In this document: positions 17,003 to 25,939 of the stretch, one piece after another
Position numbering within the stretch: the first letter of the stretch is position 1
How the letters are laid out: each line of letters begins with the position of its first letter
Assembly (NCBI RefSeq): GCF_002844235.1
Contig: NZ_PGTS01000005.1
Span: 248,001-312,000, forward strand
Direction: 5' to 3'
DNA length: 64,000 nucleotides
DNA from: Thalassospira povalilytica
Lineage (GTDB): Bacteria > Pseudomonadota > Alphaproteobacteria > Rhodospirillales > Thalassospiraceae
The notes under the pieces: model-generated
Databases searched by the model: none
What the model was told of the DNA's origin: nothing
The model's input: the letters and a program-made list of their open reading frames with translations, nothing else
Position numbers and translations under genes: made by a program

Positions 17003-17233
17003 CCGGCCAAGAAAACAGGGACCCTAACCATTTGCCTTCAAGACAATATATCTAAATATACGTATAAACGAATTCACATGCGCAATCAGCGTTCTGCCTT
17101 CGACAAAAGGCGTAGACAGGCCGTTATTGCAATGCAATGCCGGGCAAAGCTAATACACACTTTGCTAAGGAAGTTGCGTGTATCGTTAAACAAAATACAA
17201 AAAAGAATTCGTAATCGGGAACAGGGGATTGCA

Positions 17234-18160
17234 ATGGCGAGGGGTAAACTCGGCCCGACCAGCTTGTGCCTGCTGGCTGGAGCATGGCTGTGCATATTGC
17301 TGGCATCCGGTGATGTTCGGGCGCAAAACAGTCCGACATTCACATGGGCTGTGCCGCCCTTTGCCCCGGCCTTTATCACAGATCAGGACGAACTGACCGG
17401 ATACGCCGCCGATACCCAGAACTGGTTTGCCCAGCGTCTTCCGCACTATCATCACGAAATCCTGCAAGTACCGCTTGCCCGGTTGTTGGCCGAAATGAAA
17501 AGCGGCGATGGCGAATTGCGCTGTTCGGCGACCCTGATCCCCACACCGGAACGCCGCGAATATATTACCTTTGCCAAGACGATCCTTTTGCATCTGCCGA
17601 TTTCGGTTGTCATCCGGGTCGAAGACCAGGACCTGTTTGCGCCCTATCTTGATGATGCCGGCCATGTCGAACTGTCGCGTCTTGTCTCGGATCAGCATCT
17701 TACGACGGCGATCCGCATCGGCCGGGCCTATGGCACCCAGGTCGACAAACAATTGATGGCCCATCGCAATGATGTCCATGTCATGCAGGTCGCCGATGAC
17801 ACCAAATTCCTGCGCATGCTTGAACTTCATCGCATTGACTGGACGCTGTATTTCCCGTCAGAGGCCGAATTTTACCGCCGCGACCAGACCCCGGAGCTAA
17901 AAATCAAGGCGCTTCCGATTGCCGGCAGCACCACCTTGCTCGAAGCGACCATCGGCTGTGCCAACACCCCGGCCGGACGCAAAGCCATTGCCGAAATCAA
18001 CAGGATTATCGATGATCACCCGTCCATGCCCTGGACCGATTTCTATGCCGAATGGCTAAGCCCGCAGGACCGCGACTGGTTCAAGGCCGCGCGCGACCAA
18101 TTCATCAATCCCAACCAGTTCGAAGCCCGGCTGCAATATCATCACCGGCCGGAAAAATAG
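17234..18160 (+). CDS. Exported periplasmic binding-protein-like protein (first of a tandem pair)
   Basis: About 308 residues with a signal peptide (about 1-29, cleavage near VRA-Q). The rest resembles a compact type II periplasmic binding fold similar to bacterial extracellular solute-binding family 3, with conserved Cys residues (LRCSATLIPTPERREYITF and TIGCANTP) and a MPWTDFYAEWLSPQDRDWF tail; it matches the style of the uncharacterised family often labelled TIGR02285. ATG 17234 follows AGGGG by 7 bases. No transporter permease or ATPase is adjacent, so it may be a sensor-linked or orphan protein. A paralogue lies immediately downstream. Confidence 0.72.
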   Translation: MARGKLGPTSLCLLAGAWLCILLASGDVRAQNSPTFTWAVPPFAPAFITDQDELTGYAADTQNWFAQRLPHYHHEILQVPLARLLAEMKSGDGELRCSATLIPTPERREYITFAKTILLHLPISVVIRVEDQDLFAPYLDDAGHVELSRLVSDQHLTTAIRIGRAYGTQVDKQLMAHRNDVHVMQVADDTKFLRMLELHRIDWTLYFPSEAEFYRRDQTPELKIKALPIAGSTTLLEATIGCANTPAGRKAIAEINRIIDDHPSMPWTDFYAEWLSPQDRDWFKAARDQFINPNQFEARLQYHHRPEK

Positions 18161-18249
18161 AATTTCACCAATAAATATTTGCATTTAGCGCCCCGAATTC
18201 CCTTATAAGTAAGCAGTTGAATTTCCTGCTTGAACGGGGAGAAATGATA

Positions 18250-19179
18250 ATGCGCCCCATCGGGAACCGTCATGTGCGCCGGGTTGCGCGATCCAGTTTT
18301 GCTGTGCTGTTTTTGGCAATCTGCCTGACCTTGGTCGGGGCGGGAATGACCGCCCATGCCCAGACCAAACAACCCGTCACCTGGGCGCTGACACCCCTGC
18401 CGCCCGCGATGCTCGAAAAGGACGGGGCGATTGTCGGTTACGGGGTGGACATTCTGGACTGGTTTGCCGCCCGCCTTCCCGACTATCAGCATCAAAAGGA
18501 AATCATTCCCCTGCCCCGGCTGGTCAAAACCATTACCGGGCCGGGCACCTATTGCAATATCGGCATGAACCCGACCGAAGAACGCAAAAAGTTCCTGCAT
18601 TTCAGCGAAGCGGTGCTCCCACACCTTCCGGTCAGCCTGATCACAAGCCCGCACCGCGAAGAACAGATCAAGCCGTTTCTCAATCCGGATGGGGAAATCG
18701 ATCTTGAACGCATGATCACGTTTGGCAAGCTTAATGGTGCCTTGCGCTCCCAGCGTTCCTACGGGGCGACGATTGACGCAATCCTGCGGCGAAACATCAA
18801 CAATCCGGGCCTAAGCTTTATTGGCAATGACGCCAATTTCTTGCAGCTTATTGCGCTTGGCCGGCTGGACTGGACGCTGTATCTGCCCGCCGAAGCAGAA
18901 TATTACCGCCGCACCAAACTGCCCGGTGAAATCTTTTCAAGCTGGCATATCGCGGGCAATGACTATCTGATGCCGGCATCGATTGCATGCAGCAAAACCG
19001 TGGTCGGCGATGCGATTGTTGCCGCGATCAATACCCTGGTCAAAGACAATCCCGACATGCCCTGGACCCGGTTTTATGCCTCGTCCCTGTCCGAACAGGA
19101 CCAGATCCGCTATCAGCAGAAACTGCGCAACTATCAACGTGCACCCGGATCAAGCCTGTCACAGGTGATTGATCAGTAA
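18250..19179 (+). CDS. Exported periplasmic binding-protein-like protein (second of a tandem pair)
   Basis: About 309 residues, signal peptide about 1-38 (cleavage near AHA-Q). It aligns by eye along its length with the previous gene product: YCNIGMNPTEERKKFLHFS, RLDWTLYLPAEAEYYRR, SIACSKTV and MPWTRFYASSLSEQDQ all have counterparts. The start at 18250 follows GGGGAG by 8 bases; the in-frame ATG at 18244 is too close. The two genes are about 90 bases apart and may be co-transcribed. The ligand is unknown. A terminator follows. Confidence 0.72.
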   Translation: MRPIGNRHVRRVARSSFAVLFLAICLTLVGAGMTAHAQTKQPVTWALTPLPPAMLEKDGAIVGYGVDILDWFAARLPDYQHQKEIIPLPRLVKTITGPGTYCNIGMNPTEERKKFLHFSEAVLPHLPVSLITSPHREEQIKPFLNPDGEIDLERMITFGKLNGALRSQRSYGATIDAILRRNINNPGLSFIGNDANFLQLIALGRLDWTLYLPAEAEYYRRTKLPGEIFSSWHIAGNDYLMPASIACSKTVVGDAIVAAINTLVKDNPDMPWTRFYASSLSEQDQIRYQQKLRNYQRAPGSSLSQVIDQ

Positions 19180-19255
19180 GCCGGATGACGCCTTTGCGTC
19201 CCGATACGTTTCCGCCTTCCCTCACAGCCAGCACAACCTTCCCAGCCGTCACAAA

Positions 19256-19287
19256 CAAAAAAAGCCGACAAGACTGTCGGCTTTTTG
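19256..19287 (+). terminator. Bidirectional terminator
   Basis: AAAGCCGACA/TGTCGGCTTT stem (19261-19270, 19275-19284) with a 4-base loop, flanked by A-run on the left and T-run on the right, so it serves both the plus-strand gene before it and pssA on the minus strand. Confidence 0.85.
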
Positions 19288-19301
19288 CGGATCAATTCGG
19301 A

Positions 19302-20162
19302 TCAGTTCTGATGGACGCGATTAAGCCCCTCGTCGGGATCATCATCGGGTTCGCCATCATCATCTTCTTCGTCCGGGGTATCCTGTTCCTGCTGATGTTC
19401 GACACCCATGCGGCGATAGGAACGATAGGATAGCGGGAAGGTGATGAAATAGATCGCGGCAATCGCCGAAAGCGTCAGCCACGGCGAGGACACCAGAAAC
19501 GCCACCGACGCCCCGAAGGCCAGCATCAACGGCAATACCCATGCGCGCGGGACCTTGACCTTCTTGAAGCTGAAGGTCGGCAGGCGCGACACCATCAGAC
19601 CGGCAATCAGAACACCATAAGGTGCAACGATATAGGGGCTGTCAAAGATGCCTTCGCCAAACTGGAAAGTCAGGACAATCGGCCACATGGCAAGGGCGGC
19701 TGCCGCCGGGGCCGGAACCCCGGTAAAGAAGCGATAAGCCCAGGTCGGCAATTCCGGTTCACCCAGCATCTGGGTGTTAAACCGTGCCAGACGCAGCATC
19801 ATGCAAACCGCAAACAGCAGCGACAAAGCCCAGCCGATGCCACCGAATTCATGAAGCGACCAGAAATACAGCATCATCGCCGGTGCGACGCCAAAGCAGA
19901 CAAAATCCGACAGACTGTCGAGTTCGCCGCCAAAGCGGCTTGACGCGTTAAGCATCCGGGCCAGACGGCCATCAAGGCCGTCAATGATCCCGGCAATCAG
20001 AATGGCGGCAACCGCGGCTTCCCACCGATCCTGCATCGCAAAGCGGATCGAGGTCAAACCGGCACACATACCCATGATCGTCGCCACATTGGGCACCAGC
20101 CGCGTAAGCGACATCGCCTTGAAACGACGCGGACGACGGGTCGGTTCGATGCCGCCAGCCAT
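19302..20162 (-). CDS. pssA: CDP-diacylglycerol-serine O-phosphatidyltransferase
   Basis: Makes phosphatidylserine from CDP-diacylglycerol and serine at the inner membrane. 286 residues with about seven hydrophobic segments. The CDP-alcohol phosphotransferase signature DGX2ARX8GX3DX3D is intact (Asp64, Gly65, Ala68, Arg69, Gly78, Asp82, Asp86). The C-terminus is a long acidic tail (Asp/Glu-rich, about 258-282). The last base of psd is shared with the first base of this gene, so psd-pssA form an operon giving phosphatidylethanolamine. Confidence 0.95.
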   Translation of the reverse strand: MAGGIEPTRRPRRFKAMSLTRLVPNVATIMGMCAGLTSIRFAMQDRWEAAVAAILIAGIIDGLDGRLARMLNASSRFGGELDSLSDFVCFGVAPAMMLYFWSLHEFGGIGWALSLLFAVCMMLRLARFNTQMLGEPELPTWAYRFFTGVPAPAAAALAMWPIVLTFQFGEGIFDSPYIVAPYGVLIAGLMVSRLPTFSFKKVKVPRAWVLPLMLAFGASVAFLVSSPWLTLSAIAAIYFITFPLSYRSYRRMGVEHQQEQDTPDEEDDDGEPDDDPDEGLNRVHQN

Positions 20163-20851
20163 TAGCGGATCTCCCCGACGGCGGCTTCCTTGCCCTTGAC
20201 CGAAACATCGGCAAGAACAGTTTCACCGGCAATCGTGGTCTGACCGACAATCACGTTCGGCGACACACCTTCGGGCAGATAGACATCAACGCGCGAGCCA
20301 AAGCGGATCAGGCCGAAACGCTCACCAGCCTTAAGCTGGGATCCGGTACCGACATCACACAGAATACGACGCGCGACCAGACCGGCGATCTGGACAACAC
20401 CGAATTCGCGGCCTTCCTTGTCACGGACAAGCAGGATCTGGCGTTCGTTGTTTTCCGATGCCTTGTCGAGTTCGGCATTGACGAATTTGCCCGGAACATA
20501 GGCCTCGCCAACGACTTCGCCATTCACCGGGCAACGGTTCACATGGACATTGAAAACGTTCATGAAGATCGAAACGCGGGTGCGCGGGGTCTTGTCGTCA
20601 AGTTCCAGTTCCTTGGGCAGCGGCGCCTGCGAAATCATGCAGACACGCCCGTCGGCCGGCGAAATCACCAGATTTTCATCGGTCGGGGTGATGCGGTCCG
20701 GATCACGGAAGAAATAGGCACACCACAGCGTCAGGATCACGCCGATCCAGCCCAATGGTTCCGCAATCAGGAACAAGCCCACAGTAATTGCCGCGAAAAT
20801 CGCAACGAATTTCCAGCCTTCAGGATTGATCGGTACAAGAACGGATTTCAA
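20162..20851 (-). CDS. psd: Phosphatidylserine decarboxylase proenzyme
   Basis: Pyruvoyl enzyme that decarboxylates phosphatidylserine to phosphatidylethanolamine. About 229 residues, the usual length of the short alphaproteobacterial type. Two hydrophobic helices (about 14-46) anchor it, followed by YFFRDP, ISPADG and [15 protein letters not shown] signatures. The self-cleavage site is the Gly185-Ser186 bond (RFGSRVDV), the Ser becoming the pyruvoyl group. The start was placed at a TTG (20851) because AGGGAA precedes it by 8 bases and the family begins there; the ATG at 20929 would add an unlikely 26-residue extension. Operon with pssA. Confidence 0.92.
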   Translation of the reverse strand: MKSVLVPINPEGWKFVAIFAAITVGLFLIAEPLGWIGVILTLWCAYFFRDPDRITPTDENLVISPADGRVCMISQAPLPKELELDDKTPRTRVSIFMNVFNVHVNRCPVNGEVVGEAYVPGKFVNAELDKASENNERQILLVRDKEGREFGVVQIAGLVARRILCDVGTGSQLKAGERFGLIRFGSRVDVYLPEGVSPNVIVGQTTIAGETVLADVSVKGKEAAVGEIR

Positions 20852-20969
20852 AGTCTTAATTCCCTGGTTGCCATGGATCGGGCATATCAAATCGATACCA
20901 TCGGTATCATGCGGGCGCGTTCTTAGCATCTAGTGATGACAAAGGGCAACGCAACCCGACAAAACTGTT

Positions 20970-21018
20970 CGCCAAAAAATCGAAAGGCGCAAAACACACT
21001 TATCATGTGTTTTGCGCC
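20970..21018 (-). terminator. Terminator of the LysM-protein gene
   Basis: Minus-strand hairpin with a perfect 13-bp stem (GGCGCAAAACACA at 20986-20998, its complement at 21006-21018) followed on the minus strand by TTTCGATTTTTT. Confidence 0.88.
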
Positions 21019-21037
21019 TCGAAAAGAAAAGCGATGC

Positions 21038-22156
21038 TTACTGAGCTTTTTCTTCGTTGGGCAGGGCGAAAATCTGGCCCGGATAGATCAGGTCAGGATC
21101 GCGGATCTGCTTGCGGTTCTGGTGATAGATCACCCAGTATTTCAAACCGTCACCATAGGTGCGCCGTGCAATCCGCCATAGGCTGTTGCCCGGCTGAACG
21201 ACATAGCGTGACCCCGGCTCAAGAATTTCATCAGGGCGGGCACGTTCAAACGGAATTTCAACACGTGCCGTCACCTTTCCGGTATCATCAAGCTGATCGG
21301 CACGCATGGTGTAATTGCCCGGTTCGATCGGCTCACCAATGGTCAGCGCCCAGTTGCCGTTTTCATCGGCGGGGGCGGTCCCGACATGCTGGTTATCAAG
21401 ATAGACCTGAACGCTGTGGTTCATGTCAGCCTTGCCCGACATGGCAACGCGGCCCTGTTCGTCATAATCGACAACATCGATCGACAGGCGCGGCATGCCC
21501 GGTTCGTCAGTGCCGACATCTTCGCTTTTGGCATCGACCGGTTCTTCAAGCTTGGCCGGGCCCTGAAGTACGGTTGCGGCACCGTCGCCTTCGGATGGAA
21601 CCTTAAGGGCGATGATCGGTGCGCTTTCTTCCTTGGTTTCCGCCGTTTCAGCGTTACCTTCCGATGCACCGTCCGCCGTTGCGGCATCGGGTTTGGCATC
21701 GGGGATCAGCACCACGACCTTGTCGTCGGCCTTGGCAACCGTGCCGCTGGCATCTTCGGATTCAAGGGAAAGTTCGCGGTCGCCACTTGCCAGCGGTTTG
21801 CCCGGCAGAACGACCCATTCGCCACGCTCGTCAGCTGTTGCTTCGCCGATGACTTCTTCGCCTTCGCGGATGCGGACCTTGCTGTTGGGGGCGGCACGAC
21901 CGGCGATCACGGCATTGCCGTCCGGACCGATGCGCACAACATCAAAACTTGGATTGGTGATTTCCGGTGCCGAAGATTCCGGCGATGCTGCCGGTTCCGG
22001 AGCCTTGACCTCAGAGGTATCTGTGGTCGTAACCGCGGGCGCCTGTGTGACCGGCGCAGTGTCTTCATCTGCACTTTGGGTCAACATGTAATTCAGCGCA
22101 ATCGCCGCAATGATCAGTACAACGCCGACAATGACGAGGATATAGGGTCGTTTCAC
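21038..22156 (-). CDS. LysM-domain envelope protein
   Basis: 372 residues: an N-terminal membrane anchor (about 5-25), a long Ala/Glu/Asp-rich periplasmic region containing two Ig/Big-like segments (IAGRAAPNSKVRIREGEEVIG... and VAMSGKADMNHSVQVYLDN...), and a C-terminal LysM motif (about 318-368, YVVQPGNSLWRIARRTYGDG...IYPGQIFALP). LysM binds peptidoglycan glycan strands, so the protein likely tethers membrane and cell wall. This domain order (anchor, repeated beta segments, LysM) is common among alphaproteobacterial proteins of unknown exact function. It has its own terminator. Confidence 0.85.
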   Translation of the reverse strand: MKRPYILVIVGVVLIIAAIALNYMLTQSADEDTAPVTQAPAVTTTDTSEVKAPEPAASPESSAPEITNPSFDVVRIGPDGNAVIAGRAAPNSKVRIREGEEVIGEATADERGEWVVLPGKPLASGDRELSLESEDASGTVAKADDKVVVLIPDAKPDAATADGASEGNAETAETKEESAPIIALKVPSEGDGAATVLQGPAKLEEPVDAKSEDVGTDEPGMPRLSIDVVDYDEQGRVAMSGKADMNHSVQVYLDNQHVGTAPADENGNWALTIGEPIEPGNYTMRADQLDDTGKVTARVEIPFERARPDEILEPGSRYVVQPGNSLWRIARRTYGDGLKYWVIYHQNRKQIRDPDLIYPGQIFALPNEEKAQ

Positions 22157-22451
22157 CGGAAATATCCTTGAACGATGTTTATGTTATCAGGGTTTTACCC
22201 CCATGGTCGCGGCCAAATCGTTGGAATTGCTTGCCATATTCCCCTCAAACAACCCCTTTGGACGCGTTAATTAGAAACTTGTACTACTTTCAGATCACAG
22301 TTTCCATAACGTAACGAACAAACGATATCGCGCAACCGTTAGGTAAAGATGAATAGAATCAGTCTGTTTGCTTAAATAACAGAATGCTTAATCAGTCAAA
22401 TCGCCACAGCAATCATCAATCGCCGGTCACGCGCCACCGCCCGGATCCGGA
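22157..22451. other. Intergenic region upstream of the LysM gene
   Basis: 295 bases with AT-rich patches (for example near 22260-22390) that presumably include the LysM-gene promoter. No gene, repeat or clear operator was seen. Confidence 0.4.
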
Positions 22452-23429
22452 TTACAGGCTGCTGGCCATCTGGGCTGCGACATAGGCAACCAGTGCCGTC
22501 ATGATCAGGGGCAGAACCAGCACCCCGAACCGGATCACGCTGCGCACCAGCACGGCCTGTGCCGGATTGGCATCGGGCACCAATGCGCCAATCCGGGCCG
22601 CACCGCGCCCGGCCGACACCACCAGCAACAACACCGCAAAGGCAAAGCATGATGCCGGCATCAGGATCATCATCGCCGCCGCACTGGCCATCAGGGCCCC
22701 GACAACGCCCAGCCACACCGTCGCACGATATTGCGGGGCGGCCTTTTCCGACACCAGTGCAACCACCAGTGCGATCCACAGGGCGGCCTGAAACACCACA
22801 TGCTGGCCAAGGCCGAATTGATGGGCAATGATCCCCTGCCCCAATGCCAGCGTCATGAGCATGGCAACCGGGCCAGGCTTGGCATCGCCCGCGGGTCCCG
22901 CACCGGCATCCTGGGTGGATGATTTGGTATTTCGGGTTTTGGCCGTCTTGGATTTTTTGCCCCTTGCCGGTTTGTCGGAAGGGTCGTCATCCTGATCAAA
23001 GTCCGGGCGTGTCACCCACAGGAAACAGCCGCCAATAATCAGAAAGGCCAACCATGCCAGGATCTTGATCCCGCCCGGATGATAGGAAAGCCCGCTGATC
23101 GGGGCCGCAAGCACAAGCCATGCCCCCAACAGCAGCAATACCGCCGAAACCACCAGACATACCCGTTCGGACAATCGCGAAAAATCAAGGATCGCGCCAC
23201 AGACACCGCCCAGAACCAGCATCAGCAACGCCGCCCCGACACCCCCGCGCGCAGTATCGGGCAGACCGATTGCGGCTGGCACGGCAACCGCGACTGCCGG
23301 AATAATCGCGCCCAGAACAAGACGGCGCGCCACCGCCCGTTCAAGGCCAAGCCACAGCGCAAGCATCAGAACCGCGGCAATAATGCCCGACACCAGAATG
23401 GCAAGTAATAAGGGATTGTCGACAAACAC
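22452..23429 (-). CDS. Polytopic membrane protein of unknown function
   Basis: 325 residues, with roughly nine or ten hydrophobic helices rich in Ala, Leu and Val and a hydrophilic Lys/Ser/Asp-rich loop in the middle (about 145-190, beginning TRPDFDQDDDPSDKPARG). No signature residues of a transporter or enzyme family were recognised. It lies upstream of the LysM gene on the same strand but about 295 bases away, so it is probably transcribed separately. Codon use is normal and the frame is long in a GC-rich strand, making it a likely real gene. Confidence 0.72.
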   Translation of the reverse strand: MFVDNPLLLAILVSGIIAAVLMLALWLGLERAVARRLVLGAIIPAVAVAVPAAIGLPDTARGGVGAALLMLVLGGVCGAILDFSRLSERVCLVVSAVLLLLGAWLVLAAPISGLSYHPGGIKILAWLAFLIIGGCFLWVTRPDFDQDDDPSDKPARGKKSKTAKTRNTKSSTQDAGAGPAGDAKPGPVAMLMTLALGQGIIAHQFGLGQHVVFQAALWIALVVALVSEKAAPQYRATVWLGVVGALMASAAAMMILMPASCFAFAVLLLVVSAGRGAARIGALVPDANPAQAVLVRSVIRFGVLVLPLIMTALVAYVAAQMASSL

Positions 23430-23827
23430 GGTGGGCGATCCTGCCTTCTTTTCGTTGGTTGGTTATCTGTTGCTTTTGCCGGGCACGATGATGTGCACAG
23501 CATTACCCATCCCACAATCAGGTTCATAACTTGTTAACTCTCGTGCGAATTCCGCACAGAACAAGCAGCGCGCGCGATCAGCTCGTTACGCTGGATGGTT
23601 TCGCCCGATCGCCGGATCGTTTCACCAGATTGCCGGATGGCCGGGCCGTTGTGACAAACAAAAGCAACGGAAATACGGCGCAATAGCGTCATTGAAATTT
23701 AAATTGCTGTCATGCGGAAATTCCTGACCTCTTGGCGATTTGATCGGCTATGTTCAAATTCCGTACGGGGCGACAGCACCAAAATCGCCCCGCTACCTGC
23801 GAAATAAGAAACAAAAGGCAGGTCGCC
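23430..23827. other. Intergenic region before the LOG-family gene
   Basis: 398 bases separating divergent genes. It contains a hairpin in the LOG leader (CGGGGCGA 23766-23773 with TCGCCCCG 23785-23792), a short near-repeat of a GCCCGATCGCCGGATCG type motif (about 23600-23645), and an AT-rich palindrome around 23695-23708. No gene is supported. Confidence 0.4.
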
Positions 23828-24412
23828 ATGACTAAAGTAAAATCAATCTGTGTATTCTGCGGCGCTTCGAACGGGAAAAATCCCCAGCATATGGAAAATG
23901 CCATCACCTTTGGCAAAATGATGGCTGAACGGGGCATCGCGCTGGTTTATGGCGGGGGCCGTATCGGCCTTATGGGGGCTGTTGCCGATGGCGTCATGAA
24001 AAATGGCGGCGAAGTGATCGGGATCATCCCCGAACATCTGCATGATATCGAAGTCGGTCATACCGGGCTTTCGGAACTGATTGTCTGCAAATCCATGCAT
24101 CAGCGCAAAGTTGAAATGTTCCGTCGTTCCGATGCCTTTGTGACGCTGGCCGGCGGTCTTGGCAGCCTTGATGAAGCATTCGAAGCCATGACCCTGCGTC
24201 AGCTTGGCATTCATGACAAACCGATGGTGTTCCTGAATGCGCTTGGCTATTGGGACAAGTGCTTTGACATGATTGACGGCATCATTGACGAAGGCTTTGC
24301 CCGCGAAAGCCACAAGAATCTTTATACCGTCGCCAACACGCTTGATGAAATCTTTGAACAACTTTCCGCCGAACCGGCACCGAAATTCGACCCGCGCGAA
24401 AAGCTTTTCTGA
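23828..24412 (+). CDS. LOG-family nucleoside 5'-monophosphate phosphoribohydrolase with variant motif
   Basis: About 194 residues, Rossmann-like fold of the lysine-decarboxylase-like/LOG family, which releases the base from AMP or cytokinin nucleotides. Seen: the phosphate-binding VYGGGRIGLMG (40-50), HQRKVEMF (91-98) with the conserved Arg-Lys, and the family motif at 108-116 reading AGGLGSLDE instead of PGGXGTXXE. Gly109, Gly110, Gly112 and Glu116 are kept but Pro and Thr are replaced, which may alter activity. The ATG at 23828 follows AGGCAGG; an upstream open extension was ignored. Stand-alone gene. Confidence 0.88.
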   Translation: MTKVKSICVFCGASNGKNPQHMENAITFGKMMAERGIALVYGGGRIGLMGAVADGVMKNGGEVIGIIPEHLHDIEVGHTGLSELIVCKSMHQRKVEMFRRSDAFVTLAGGLGSLDEAFEAMTLRQLGIHDKPMVFLNALGYWDKCFDMIDGIIDEGFARESHKNLYTVANTLDEIFEQLSAEPAPKFDPREKLF

Positions 24413-24501
24413 TCCGGTCATGCCAATGGGCCGTTTGCGGTCCATTGGCAATATCCGTGATATTACAAGAACAAGACGTAAAATCTCGATTTAGTCAAAT
24501 T

Positions 24502-24552
24502 TCAACTAACTTGTTGATATTAAATATTTTTTTGAATCTTGATGTAAATCAC
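24502..24552 (+). promoter_or_regulatory. FNR/Anr-type box upstream of cytochrome c peroxidase
   Basis: TTGAT-GTAA-ATCAC (24539-24552) matches 9 of 10 positions of the FNR consensus TTGAT-N4-ATCAA. Its centre lies about 64 bases before the start codon, compatible with activation from the usual -41.5 position. A separate dyad TCAAC-N6-GTTGA (24502-24517) lies just upstream. Di-haem cytochrome c peroxidases are known FNR targets in other proteobacteria. Confidence 0.6.
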
Positions 24553-24608
24553 CACACGCCGACGTAGAATTTGATCTTGTACTTTCTCCACCAATTGGGA
24601 GAGAGAAC

Positions 24609-25679
24609 ATGAGACCGCATCAATTTCTCGCGACGATCCTGATATCTGGCGGCACACTGGTTGGCATCAGCAATGCCGCACTTGCCGTTGATCCCGCCCA
24701 GCTCCGCGAAAGTGCCAAAGACTATTTCGAAGTCATTCCATCGATGGTTCCCGCCATCGCCGGAAATGCCGTGACCCGCGAAAAAGTCGATCTGGGCAAG
24801 AAGCTGTTTTTTGATCCGCGCCTGTCGGCCAGCGCGATCATTTCGTGCAATACCTGTCACAATCTTGGCATGGGCGGCGATGACAATCTTGAAACATCGA
24901 TCGGGCATGGCTGGCAGAAAGGCCCGCGCAACGCCCCGACCGTTTACAACGCCGTCTTTAACGAAGCCCAGTTCTGGGACGGTCGTGCCGAAGACCTCAA
25001 AGCACAGGCCAAGGGCCCGGTTCAGGCCGGGGTCGAAATGGCCAGCACACCCGAACGGGTTGTGACGGTTCTGAATTCGATGCCCGAATATGTCGCACAG
25101 TTCAATGCCGCCTTCCCCGGGCAAAACGACCCGGTCACCTTTGACAATATGGCAATGGCGATCGAAGCATTCGAGGCAACCCTGATCACCCCGGCATCAC
25201 GGTTTGACCAGTTCCTCGAAGGCAATGACACCATAATGACCGAAACCGAGCTGGCCGGGCTTGAACTGTTCATCGATACCGGCTGCGCATCCTGTCACAA
25301 CGGGGTGAATGTCGGCGGCACCGGTTATTATCCGTTCGGCGTTGTCGAACAGCCCGGGGCCGAAATCCTGCCGCCCGATGACAAGGGACGGTTTGCAGTT
25401 ACCCAGACGGCGACCGATGACTATGTCTTCCGTGCCGGGCCACTGCGTAACATTGCCCTGACCGCCCCCTATTTCCATTCCGGCAAGGTCTGGAACCTTG
25501 AACAGGCGGTCGCAATCATGAGTTCGTCCCAGCTGGGCACGGAACTGAATGATGCCGAAGTCCAGGCCATTACTGCCTTCCTGCATACCCTGACCGGGGA
25601 AACGCCAAGCGTTGAATATCCGGTTTTGCCGGTCAGCAGCCCGACAACCCCGAAACCCGCAGCGATGATCGCGAACTGA
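24609..25679 (+). CDS. Di-haem cytochrome c peroxidase
   Basis: Periplasmic enzyme that reduces hydrogen peroxide with electrons from small cytochromes c. 356 residues with a signal peptide (about 1-26). Two CXXCH haem-binding sites are present: Cys80-Cys83-His84 (low-potential, peroxidatic domain) and Cys226-Cys229-His230 (electron-transfer domain). Typical segments LGKKLFFDPRLS, APTVYNAVFNEAQFWDGRA and LRNIALTAPYFHSG are all present. The start follows GGGAGAGAGAAC. An FNR-type site upstream suggests expression under low oxygen. A strong terminator follows. Confidence 0.94.
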   Translation: MRPHQFLATILISGGTLVGISNAALAVDPAQLRESAKDYFEVIPSMVPAIAGNAVTREKVDLGKKLFFDPRLSASAIISCNTCHNLGMGGDDNLETSIGHGWQKGPRNAPTVYNAVFNEAQFWDGRAEDLKAQAKGPVQAGVEMASTPERVVTVLNSMPEYVAQFNAAFPGQNDPVTFDNMAMAIEAFEATLITPASRFDQFLEGNDTIMTETELAGLELFIDTGCASCHNGVNVGGTGYYPFGVVEQPGAEILPPDDKGRFAVTQTATDDYVFRAGPLRNIALTAPYFHSGKVWNLEQAVAIMSSSQLGTELNDAEVQAITAFLHTLTGETPSVEYPVLPVSSPTTPKPAAMIAN

Positions 25680-25730
25680 TCATCACGTCCCCCAGAGCCC
25701 GGATCGGTTGTCATCCGATCCGGCAACCTC

Positions 25731-25761
25731 AAGGCCGCCCGCAGCAAGGCGGCCTTTTTTT
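25731..25761 (+). terminator. Terminator of the cytochrome c peroxidase gene
   Basis: AAGGCCGCC/GGCGGCCTT stem with an 8-base loop, followed by a run of seven T. Confidence 0.9.
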
Positions 25762-25847
25762 ATGTTCACCCGCACAATCGGCGGGCGCATTTGCACAACA
25801 GGCATCAAAAATCCGCATAATTCCGCCAATTCAACGGGCTCTGGCAA

Positions 25848-25861
25848 CATTCATATGAATG
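25848..25861. promoter_or_regulatory. Palindrome upstream of the DeoR-type regulator
   Basis: Perfect 14-base dyad CATTCATATGAATG about 80 bases before the regulator start. It could be the operator for the operon regulator; this rests only on position and symmetry. Confidence 0.35.
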
Positions 25862-25939
25862 TCATGCTTCTGAAATCTTAGTGACAACGAAGCCGCGTAT
25901 GATCGTTTTTATGTTCAAAGCAACAAATTGAACGATCAA

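Larger units (their letters stand above)
16894..17233. other. Intergenic region after the RND operon
   Basis: 340 bases. The left part has a GC-rich hairpin and a 13-bp tandem repeat; the right part (about 17030-17230) is markedly AT-rich compared with the surroundings and is the likely promoter region for the next gene. The open frame running through it from 16988 lacks coding character and was not used. Confidence 0.5.

Noticed and set aside
16988..17233. N-terminal extension of the binding-protein-like gene
   Set aside because: The extension is AT-rich and precedes a clear signal peptide with its own ribosome site; start at 17234 preferred.
24502..24517. TCAAC-N6-GTTGA as a second FNR site
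   Set aside because: It does not match the TTGAT-N4-ATCAA consensus; kept only as an unassigned dyad.
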